Source of the DNA: Thozetella sp. PMI_491
Taxonomy: Eukaryota > Ascomycota > Sordariomycetes > Chaetosphaeriales > Chaetosphaeriaceae
Length of the DNA stretch: 64,000 nucleotides
NCBI GenBank assembly: GCA_021432635.1
Contig: MU270039.1
Coordinates: 1 to 64,000 of the forward strand
Direction: 5' to 3'
Made by a program: the position numbers and the translations under genes. The number at the start of each line of letters is the position of its first letter. Position 1 is the first letter of the stretch. The notes below the pieces were generated by a model, which saw only the letters and a list, made by a program, of their open reading frames with translations, did not search any database and had not been told where the DNA came from. This document shows, piece by piece, positions 25,902-36,100 of the stretch.

Positions 25902-28024
25902 TAGTTATTTTTTAAAGAGTTGTAATATAAGACTTTATCTATAAAGAATAATATATATTCTCTTTTTAAGATTAAGTTAAGTTTAATCTCTAAGTATTTT
26001 TAAACTATAAAAAAGGGTATATTATATAATTTCTTTATTAGTTTTTCTTTAATTTTTAATAGGCTATTAAACTTTTCTCTTTATTATTTAAATATATAAA
26101 AGATAAGCTATTTATTATTTTCTTTATAAATATAAGTCTTAATAAAAGAGTTGTCTAACTATATCTTTTAGACTTTTTTATTATTATAATATATTATTAT
26201 AAGGTATTATTTAAAATAGTCTAGTTATTTAAATATAAGTATTAAGATATCTAGTTATTAGAGTTTCTCTAGTTATTATTTACTAATAGGTTCTTATTTT
26301 ATATATAAGGTATTATTTTTAATATATATATTATACCTAAGGTTGTTTAAGTTTAAGAATTAGTACTTCTTTTTATTCTTAAAGTAGTTATTATATACTT
26401 TTTATAGCTAATAGTTTAGTTTATTATCCTAGTTTTTTATATACTTTAAAGGTAATAATATATAAGAAAGTAAGTGCTTTTTATAATAAATATATATTAT
26501 TATTTCTCCTTATTTTTAGATATAATAAACTTTTTTATTTTAATACTTTAAATAAGCCTTAGCTTTATTTATTTTATATAGTCTATCTAGTCTATAATAT
26601 ATAATAGGCTTTAATTTCTATATAGTTAAGGTTATATTATTTCTAGCTAGTAATAATAAGTAGTCTACTTTTATTATTATTTTAAGGTATAGTATAGCTT
26701 CTTTAGTTATTAGTCTACTTAAGGCTATATATTATTTTAAAGATAGTTTTTTTATTAGTGTTATAATATAGGTATTATTAAGGTTTATTATATTATAGGT
26801 TAGATTGTTTTATATAGTTATACTTAGGGTTTAAGCTAGTTTATACTATACTAGATTAGTTAACTACTTTTTAAGTATTAGTTTTTAACCTATCTTTTTT
26901 AACTATTTATAAGTATTAGTATAGTATCTCTTTTTCTAATAATTATAATACTTAATATCTTTAAAGTCTTGTTTAGGTTTTTATTATATTATATTTAAGT
27001 TTATAGGTCTTATATAAGTCTTATATATTATTATCTAGTAGTTTTAGTATTAGTTAATAGATTACTTAGACTAGTTATTTTATTAAGGTCTTTTAATATT
27101 AGCTTATTATCTTAGTTCTTATTACTATCTTTCTATATTTTATTTATATAATTAGTTATTAATATAGGTTATTATTTCTATATATAATAGGAAATCTTTT
27201 AAGGTATTAAGTTTAAAGACTTTATCTTTAACTTTACTTTTAAGTCTTTAATAAAATAAGAACTTCTTAGTTTTATCTATATAATTAAGGAGTAAGTAAA
27301 GTTGTTAAAAGTCTATTATATATTAGACTATTAATCCTTTTTATTTAAGTTAGTATAAGTCTTATTCTTATTAATGTTTTTTATTAGGTTTTTAAAATAA
27401 TAATCTTAAGGCATATTTATATCTTATATAAGATATAAATATATTTTAAGTTTTTAGGTGTAAAATATAAGTAAGTCCTTTCTTAAAGAATTTCATAAGA
27501 TAAGGTTTAAACCAGGCTAGTATTTTCCCTTTAAGAAATAAAGTAGTATATATTACCTTTTTAGTTTTATTTTAAAAGCTATTAGTATAAAAGTAATAGT
27601 AAGCTCTTACTTAGGCTAGGTAGCTTTTTAAGAGTCTAGAGGTACTATTAAAGGCCTATAATAGGTTAAGCTTAAGTTTTTTATATCTTATAATAAGGGT
27701 TATAATAATATTAATAACAGTATATAATATATTAACTTTACTAATAAGTTTAAGAACTTAGGTTATACTAATATATAATTTATTAATAAGTTTTTTTATT
27801 TATACTAGGTCCTTTTTTATATTATTATACTTAGTGTTGTCTCTATTATTATTAGTGTCTTTTATTTCTTAATTAAGGCTGTATTAAGCAAAAGTCTTTT
27901 CCTTCTTTTTATTAGACTTATTAGAGTTATAGCTATTAATAAACAAGGTGTTTTTATTAGATATATTAACTATAAAACATTATTAATTATACTTGTCTTA
28001 TCCTTTAAAAGAGAGTAATTAATA

Positions 28025-28463
28025 TGTTATAACACTAAGATCTTAAGGTTAATATTTTTAATATATAGGGGATTTTTTCCTAAGATAGGAAGGGTAGAGA
28101 CAAGTAGAGTATTAATTAACTAAGGGGTATAGAATCTAGAGTGTAAGCTAAGGTAGCTTGAATAGATTAATTACTGAAGAGTAAAGGCTAACTAATCTAT
28201 TTAAGTAGAGACTGTAGTCTTATATACTAGGTCGCTCTTTATAGCTTACTTTAGATTATTAGAGCCTTAAAGCTCTTTAGTGAGCTAGGAGCTCTAGGCT
28301 TACTAGGAGCTAGGTGCTCTATGGTGATCCTTTCTGATTAGTGGGACATCTATGTGGATGCCTAAGGTATTTATCAGGGATTCTGCCTGTTGTAACTGCT
28401 TGTAGTTAAGTGTTAGGCCGTGTTGGCAGTCGTAGGGAGGTGGCTGATGCCTTGGTTGTAATA
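28025..28463 (-). repeat. 5' LTR of element 3 (439 bp)
   Basis: Begins TGTTATAACACTAAG on the plus strand and ends ...TTGTAATA. It is the best preserved of the four LTRs and has the same 439-bp length as the LTR of element 1. Confidence 0.88.
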
Positions 28464-29480
28464 ATTAGCACGCCCTCTTTTATATACTATTAGACTTATA
28501 CTACTTTAACAGCCCTATCTATAAACTAGATTATAAGGTTATAATATTAGTTTTATGCTATAGCTATTAGACTATAAAGTGTATAATAATAGTGTTATAT
28601 ATAGGTTATTCTACACATACTCTACTTTCTACTCTCTATTCTTAATAAGTAGATAATTATAACTACCTAGTAGCTACTTAGCTATTAATCTCTATATAAC
28701 TATATATATTAAGATTATAATAAGTAGAGGAGTTATAAGTGCCTAAAGGCCTTAACTCCTTAGATATATCCTTAATTAGAGCTAGAGAGTAGTTATACTA
28801 CCTTTTTCTCCTTAATCTTTATCTTAAAATCTTTAATTACTTATTTAGAGTATAGTTAACTAGCCTTATTACTACTCTGTAAAGCTTGTTATAATACTAG
28901 TATTAGATTATTAATAAAGTTGTTACTAACATATTAGCTAGTCTAATAAAGTTAAATAATACTTTATATAATATAAAGTTGTATTAAAAGTTTAATATTT
29001 AATAACTATATATTAGATTTTTATACTTATAATTATACTAATATTAAACCTTAACTAATACTAGATTAAAGCTATCTTAAATTACTTTTATAAAAATATC
29101 TAATATACTTATAAAATATAAGGTACTTAAATAACTAGGGATAAAAAAAGGGAAAAAGAGCTAAATAAAGCTTCTAAGGCTAAATAAGGAATCTTAATAT
29201 TAATATTAGATTTTTACTATATTTTTACTCGTCTTAAAATACTTAAAAACACCCTCTTTTTATTTACACTATGTTTTTAACTATACTCTACTAGCCCCCT
29301 AAGTATAAATTACCTCTATATAACCCTAACCCTTATAGTAAATATAATAAGATATTTACAGTTAAGCTAATTACAGGGTTAATTTACTATATAAATCTAG
29401 ATCAGCCAGCTGATCAGCTATACTAATTAAGCCATAGATATCCCCCTAGTATTCCCTAACCCTATATAGTCCTGAGTTAG
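28464..29480. other. AT-rich region with a dispersed repeat
   Basis: No gene seen. A segment at 28655-28896 recurs at 54713-54952 (listed separately). Toward 29350-29480 the composition rises as the hAT element begins. Confidence 0.45.
28655..28896 (+). repeat. Dispersed LTR-like repeat, copy 1 (about 240 bp)
   Basis: Direct repeat of 54713-54952 (shared CTACCTAGTAGCTACTTAGC and, downstream, ACTAGAGAGTAGTTATACTA-type blocks). Copy 2 lies next to a polypurine tract, so both are probably parts of LTRs of a further retrotransposon family. Confidence 0.6.
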
Positions 29481-29482
29481 CC

Positions 29483-32190
29483 ATGGCTAATCAACCCACA
29501 GCTAATCTTATACGCGAGAAACAGCCTATATTAAGCACATTTTCCATAGAGTTTCTTTTATTCATTCGTTTGTCTTACCTCTATGCTCTTTGCAATTTTT
29601 CTGACAATGTTAGCCGACCAGCTAGCCCAGCTAGACCAACGGAAGCAGCTCGAAGAGCGCCTGTTTCGCCATTTCAGGGGCTGGACTTGGTCAGAACGCG
29701 CTCGTGATACTAGCTCTTGGCTGTGGGACTTTGGCTATGATATTCAACGTCATGGCTTACGCAAATGGGCTTGCAAGGACTGTATCTTCAGAAATCGTCC
29801 TATTATCGCGAGTTTTACCTCTTCAGGTCTCCAGAACGCGGCAAATCATCTATGGCGTGAGCACAAAACGCCAGCGCCAGAGGGAGAGAAAAAGAGCGCA
29901 GCACAGCTGAAATCCGAAGGCGAACTGAAATCGAAACATTCGACTATTGCGTCAGTTTTGAAACTGAACATCAATAAGCCTAGGGAGCAGAAGATCGCAA
30001 ATAACTTAATCTCACGCTTTGATAAGCAGCACTTTCAGCGTATGCTAGACGAGTTAATCGTTAGCAGCAACCAGTCCTTTTCCTTCGCCGAGAACCCCAT
30101 CCTCCGAGAAATCTTCGACTATCTGAGCCCCTCCGTTTCAATCCTACGCGCCAGCTTGAGTGCCAGGGCTGTCCGATATAAGATCATCCAAGAGTACAAC
30201 CGCCACAAACAGAAGGCTATCGACGTGCTAAGGAACTTCCCTGGAGCGCTTCATATCTCATTTGATGGCTGGACGGCTCGCAACAAGCTTGCCCTATACG
30301 GTATTGCTTGTTTTTTCAGCGATGAGAAGAATTAGCCATGCAAAATCATGATTGTTTTTCCAGAGGCTCATCGTCACTTCGGCTCAACGATCGGTGGGGA
30401 GGTTCTCGACGTCCTACACACTTTTGGGATCGGTCCAGAGAAGATTGGCTATTTCACCCTTGACAACGCTGAAAACAACGATACTGCAAGGGGGGTCATT
30501 GGTGCTGAACTTGGGTTCGATGGCCGACTACACCGAGGACGCTGTATTGGCCACACAATTAACCTGTCAGCCAAGGCGCTCTTATTTGGCAAAAACGCCG
30601 ACGCGTTCGAGCAGCAATTTTCAGGCGCAGAAGCGTTATCTGATACTGAATACGCTCAATGGCGCAAAAAAGGACCAGTTGGCAAGTTACACAATATCGT
30701 AGTTGATGTCCGTATTAACCATCGGTTAATTTACTTATTCAAGGAGGTCCAGAGGGTAAGCGGTTTTACCAAATCCCAAGTCTCATACTAATTTGGTACA
30801 TCTAACAGGACGAAATTAATCGCGCCACCACCCTCAAGCTCCGATCGAAGAAACCGCTCAAGCTTATTATCGATAACGACACGCGTTGGCTTTCACAACT
30901 CTACATGATACGCAGGGCTCTACGGTTGAAAACCTCTATCGAGCTCCTGCTGATCAAATATAAGGCGCAATGGGAGGACGAAAATCGGTCCAAATTAACT
31001 GGCCAAGTTACACAAGCCAAGTTGGCGAAAAGACCACGCATCCTCCGAGACGAGAATCAGCTAACGGACAAAGACTGGGAGGTTCTTCGCCATTTGGAGG
31101 CTATTCTAACTGTTTTTGAGACCGTGGTAAAGACGCTTGAGGGTGATGGACACATCCGCAAGCGTAAGCAAGGCTGGATTGGCTCCTATGGCAACATCTG
31201 GGACGTGGTGCTTGGCTATGAGTTGCTGCTCGACACACTGGAAGAAAATAAGCAGCTTGCTGCTGATTTCCCCGATCCAGAGCACTTCCGCATCGGAATC
31301 AACCTTGCTTGGGATAAGCTAGATGAATATGATCAGCGGCTGGACGAGACACCCATCTACTATACCGCTATGGCGCCCCATCCGGCTTATCGTTGGGACT
31401 GGTTTGATGAAACGTGGGCTCATAAGCCTAGTTGGGTTGAAAAGGCAAAACAGATGGTTGCCGACGTCTGGCTGTCCGATTACGCTCATCTCGAGGTTAG
31501 AACCAGTAGCAGCAGAGGCGACGACGAGCCACCAGCAAAAAGACCTCGGTTTTTCAACCCCTTCGAGAAGAACAGTCGTCTTCCAAACCCAATACAAGCC
31601 TACGCAGCCGCTATTATTGGTGACGAGTACCAAGCGTGGCAGACGGATCGTGACGCTAGCGACGGCAACGTTCGTGATCCAATTGGCTACTGGATCACTA
31701 AGCAAAGCAGATATCCTCGGTTATCCAGGATGGCCCTGGACTTCCTAACAATCCAGCCGATGTCGGCCGAATGTGAGAGGTTTTCAGCTGCTGGCAAGAT
31801 GGTCTCAGGGTTGCGTACGGACCTAGATGCTGAGATTATCGCCATTTGTCAGGTTTTGCGCTCTTGGTACCGTGCTGGCCTTATCAAGGACCTGGATCCA
31901 TTGCTCAACTCACACCTTGAAAGTAAGCTGGATGCCGGTTATGGGACTCTAAGCGACGACGAGCTGGCGCTTGCGGAGTCAAAATGGCTATTAGAGGGCG
32001 AGGACAGCGCCAGCGAGGTTGACGATTCATCACAGCAGCAACAGGCTGAAGGGTTATTGTCAACCTCTGAAAGTTGTGAATAGCCTCATAAATCCATTTA
32101 TAAATACACGTGTGTACATCCATTCCACTCAGGTCGAATATGTGCAACATCCACTTCGTAATTGCCTAATAAATCGTACATCCACTCTAC
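29483..32190 (+). mobile_element. hAT-family DNA transposon
   Basis: Delimited mainly by its transposase gene. The composition is ordinary, unlike the AT-rich DNA to the left. I could not find convincing short terminal inverted repeats or an 8-bp duplication, so the ends are approximate: the left lies somewhere in 29340-29583 and the right in 32084-32215, where several CATCCA(C/T)T motifs cluster at 32115-32190 as possible subterminal repeats. The right end abuts an antisense LINE fragment. Confidence 0.6.
29607..32083 (+). pseudogene. hAT transposase with a single in-frame stop
   Basis: Two exons, 29607-30755 and 30809-32083. The 53-bp intron has a GTAAGC donor, a TACTAAT-like branch site and an AACAG acceptor. 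The product would be about 807 residues, usual for fungal hAT transposases of the Restless type. Domains: a BED-type zinc finger near residues 50-95 (CKDC ... HLWREH); the RNase-H-like core with FDGW (Asp), LDNAENND (second Asp), the CIGHTINL insertion start, DNDTRW after the intron and QPMSAECERFSAAG with the Glu; and the C-terminal dimerisation region. The only defect is TAG at 30333-30335, probably from CAG or TGG by one C-to-T or G-to-A. An alternative ATG lies at 29583. One base change from open, so a recent loss. Confidence 0.85.
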
Positions 32191-32575
32191 TTGGTCCAAA
32201 CGTGGATGGGTGTAGTGGTTCCGAGCCTTGTCCTTTGGTATGGGCTGCGACCTGTGCCCACGTGGCGGCCGCCGCCCTGCTCCCACGGAAGTTGGTGGCG
32301 GAGTTCTTGATGATCATGACGTCTCTCTGTATGTTCTGTGTGCATTGGACGGCATCCTTGACGTGGTGGAGGACCTCGCTCAGCGCGGGCTGCTGGAGCA
32401 CCTTGCCGGCGAGGGCAATGGCCAGTTAGATATATGGCTGTACTACATTCCATGGTATTTGGTTCAGCCTGCCTCTATCTACGGCCTGCAATTGGTTGCA
32501 TGCTTCTCGGAGGTACGCGGCATGCTCATTGATGTGTTCAGGGCCATTGTTCACCTGAGGCCACCTAGGCGCCAT
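32153..32575 (-). pseudogene. LINE (Tad1-type) first ORF, 5' fragment
   Basis: Minus-strand frame from ATG at 32573-32575. It reads MAPRWPQVNNGPEHI..., then AAYLREACNQLQAV, ALAGKVLQQPALSEVLHHV, IQRDVMIIKNSATN and AAATWAQVAA, with one TAA at 32426-32428 (CAA expected). A helical or coiled-coil N-terminus followed by 'IIKN...WAQVAA' is the layout I associate with ORF1 (gag-like RNA-binding protein) of fungal Tad1-type LINEs. It breaks off near 32200 at the hAT boundary, so the CCHC knuckles and ORF2 are absent. It overlaps a plus-strand open frame that I treat as its shadow. Confidence 0.5.
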
Positions 32576-33101
32576 TACCGCCAATTGGACGTGGCGTAAT
32601 TGCCTAGGGGGATGCGGGAAACAGTAAAGGGATCAAAATTTCACGCGTTTCCAAAAATTCGGGTGGAGTTGTGTGTGGTGTTTTTTCTCGCCACTTCCTC
32701 AAGCCCGCGGTCCGTAACAAGCCGTTGCGAAAGCATGACCACGTACACATCGAATACGCGGTTGGGTCGCTCCGGCCAATGTCCCCCTTCCAATCGTGAT
32801 GTGTTTCTGCTGTATATTGCTAATCGTCGAAGACATTGCTAACCGTCGAAGACTACTGTTCAGCTTGGTCACTACAGAGCCAAGAAGTCGGTATACAAAT
32901 TAATAGGGGACGCCGTTTCGCAGGGAATTATTGATCCGAGATTATACGGTATTACGTTGGTAAACAGGTATGAAAAGGCTCGCTATATGAGAGAATGGTG
33001 GCCGGACGAGACCGCCATAAGGATGACTCTTCCCGTCGCGCATCCGATGCCCACCGTCAGTCTTGATACGGCCGCCTTCTCGGTCTGACCGAGCCGCCTC
33101 A
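32576..33101. other. Downstream region of the NLR gene, no gene seen
   Basis: Normal composition and no convincing coding frame. It contains a 19-bp tandem duplication at 32816-32853 (unit ATTGCTAATCGTCGAAGAC). The 3' untranslated region of the NLR presumably lies at the right end. Confidence 0.4.
32816..32853. repeat. 19-bp tandem duplication
   Basis: Two units differing by one base (T versus C at the ninth position). Confidence 0.8.
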
Positions 33102-36100
33102 TTAGTAGCCATCAAAAGGGACGAGAATGCAATCACTTTGCTCCCAAGGTTCCTCAAACTGCCCTTCCAATGTCATTTCCGACGCATACACCATGCCCTC
33201 CCTGTTTGTCATCTTCTCAAGATCATCCCAGTCGCCAAGGTCGTGATCACTCAAATAAACCCCAATAGGGGGCGCCGGATTGCGCCCATAACGCGGCCCG
33301 ATGATCACCGTTGCCTTTGTGTCGCTCTTCTTGGCCGGGAAAAACTGCACCGAACGATTGCGTGACGAGCGGGGTAGTAGGATCGTTTCCTGTGGGACCA
33401 GAACCCTGAACAATGACGGCGCCTTCTTCGTCCGGACTGAGTCTGCCGTCTTGGCTTTCTGTGCCTGGCCCATCTCTTCGGTCTCGGTAGTCTGCATCTC
33501 TACCTTGGGGAGAAGAACTCGATACACGTGGAGGTACGAATCACTTATGGTCAGGTACAAATCGAAGGCGCTCCAGGTAAAGGCGAATGGCAGCGTTGGC
33601 ACAAAGGCCCGGGCGCATGAGCACCCCAGGCGACAACTCGTCGTCCCCAAGAGCTTTGGCGGATATCTAGCCGGCTGAGTCGATGAGATTTGAAGAACGA
33701 GGACGTGCAGATTCAGACATAGACGCGCTCTGGCGACGTTGGCGGCCGAGGTGTTTCCCTCGGATAGTTTCGGCTTCTCCGCGACAGCGTCGATGACGGC
33801 CATCCGCAACAAGTTTCCGCACGCGGAGAAGGAAAGACTTACGCAGATGGGGTGAGCTGTGAGCCGAGTGGTTAGCGCGATGGGGTCTTTCAACGCATCG
33901 ATCAGGGGGGACGCCGTCCTGCTCGTGCTTCTGGCTTACCCTTCTTGAGCCTAGGTGTCTTGATCTTCTGTTCGAAGCAGTTGTTCTGTGTGAGGTCGCC
34001 GAAGAGAAGGCAGGAGTCGCTCAAAGCCCAAACGACCAGGTCGTGTTTCTGATGGACAATGGGCGGCGAATCGTAGAGGAAGATGGGGTATTTCTTCCGA
34101 GAGTGAAACACGGCAACCTTGTCCCCTGCGGCATCCGTTCGATATACTGTCAACTCCTGCTTGACGTCGAAATTTCGTCTGGACACGACCGCAACTGCCT
34201 TTCGCATGATGATCCGATAGAGTTGGTGTGTGAGATCTAGGCACCATCTCCCTCTGCGCTCGCATTTTTCACAAAGATCAAAATTATCGTTGCTACACTT
34301 CACACAGTGGTACCATTGCCGAGAGCAGTGCTTGTTGCAGGCATCGCAGCGAACACGACCTGCTGGCTTTAAGATCGTGACTGGGCCTTCCGGCTCTGGA
34401 TTCGTTGGGGCAGTTTCCACCTGATGGATGTCGTCCTTGGATACGTCACTATCAATTTCCAGATCATCGGATGATGAATGGGAATCGTCAAAGACTTCAG
34501 AAATGTCGAGTGAAGCTAACGATTCATGGTATTGACTATTGTCTGACACCATTCCGAAGGAAGACTTGATATCAGAGTCTTCGTTCGCGGAATTCTCTGG
34601 CATCCCATCCTGGTCGTCGGCCGTGTCGTCGTTATCAGATTCTGAAGGTTCTTGGCTTGCTATTTCGTCGCTCGACGGATCCTCTGCATTGGAAATTCCT
34701 TCACTCCACGACTCCTCCGCCGAGGATATGCCATGTAGCCCCCGAGAGTCAGATGAGTCGGTCTCAGAGTTACTGAAGTATCCGGACGAATTATCGTCCG
34801 ACTCCCCTAGACTGATTTTCCAAGAGACCCCAAGCCCAAGGACTTGTGCTTTGAAGCGACGGCGCAACTCACGGCGCGAAGAACCATCCAGATACTGTGG
34901 GAGAGGGCTGGCACTCCTCGACCTGGAGCGAGATCTTTCGTAAGCCGACATGCGACTCTTCATCTTTTCAACCCGTCGACCCTCTCTTTCTTCATCGACT
35001 GACTGGGGCTGCTCTCTGTAGACACGGCGGCGGCATACCACTAGGAAGGGTTCTCGGAGGCAAACCTCCTCCCACGAGTCTCCCGTAGGCATGTCCGTGA
35101 TTTCACGGAATCCCGCCTCAGAACTCAAATTATTGGTACGAGTCTTGCCGAACATTTTGGATCCCAGCCTGAGTAAAGAACCATCGAGCCGAAGAGCAAC
35201 GGCATCTGGAGGTACCACGGAGTCGGCCCTTGGGAGAAGTGGCATCGAGTAAAACGATTGCGGACATGGCAGAGTATAGCGTGCTAAGGAGGTCTCAGTG
35301 GCAGACAATGGTACGGTCGTAGTCGACCTGGCCAGAGGGTAGGTTTTGCCATTCAAGCTCCACTGTTCAACCACGACGTATTTCTTGTTCCTGTGAACTG
35401 TGAGCGAATGGTCAACGTCTAGCTTGAAGAGTCACTTACTCCTGAGTTCGAAGCCATGCGGTGGACAGAAGCCTTCCATCTTGTGAGACATGGTGAACCT
35501 GGCAGCTATCACTTTCCCGTCTGGATCCTTCACTTTGCCTGAACTCGAAGCTGGTGTACCGGTTCAGACTCTTGTCACCGTCACGGTTGACAGAAAGAAA
35601 GCTTTCGGAACCGAGAGCGCCCCAAAAACAGCGAGTCATGTCACCACGGAAGGCATCAGACGGTCGAGCCTGCAGCAACCGACACCATTCCCCTTGAAAG
35701 GTCTGATACTGTCGGAGGAGGTCTGGTTCGAATTGCCCTATCCAGTTCGGCAGAGCGCGCCTGATGCTCACACCGCGATCGGTAATGGGATCGAAACTCT
35801 GCAGAAAGTGGCCCTGAACAAAGAGACTCTGAACCTGCATGCAAGTACAGAAGTTTGGCGTCGCCAAAAATGTAGTGACTTGTCTTCTGTCATGCTCTGG
35901 TGGACCGGTGTGGACATTTTCAACGGGCACGTCGTAGTGTTGGAACCAGTACTTGGCGGCATACAAGAGGAATTGGTGAGAACGAACATCGACACCATCA
36001 GTCGCTGTAAACACACCTGACTCGTTCTTCGTGAGCAGCTTTTGGTATCTCGGTTGGGCGAGATAATAAAGGCAACTGTTGCGGATGATGCGACCATCAA

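Larger units (their letters stand above)
18771..28463 (-). mobile_element. Ty3/gypsy chromovirus, 3'-truncated (element 3), with nested MULE
   Basis: Third copy of the family, on the minus strand and collinear with element 2: integrase C-terminus from about 18775, reverse-transcriptase box YLDN near 20715-20755, gag region to about 28000, and 5' LTR at 28025-28463. The chromodomain, 3' untranslated region and 3' LTR are missing, the copy ending abruptly against MULE C near 18770. MULE B is inserted at 22470-25893. RIP is heavy, but the LTR and the MULE keep more G+C than element 2. Confidence 0.82.

Noticed and set aside
29372-29400. CAGGGTTAA as a possible left end of the hAT
   Set aside because: No matching inverse was found to the right of the transposase, so the terminus stays undefined.
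32228-32599. 123-codon plus-strand frame at the hAT boundary
   Set aside because: Its complement gives a more coherent LINE ORF1-like protein with an ATG and an AAATWAQVAA motif.
33301-33678. Plus-strand open frame of 125 codons
   Set aside because: It is the antisense shadow of NLR exon 5; several similar frames across 33-39 kb were discarded for the same reason.
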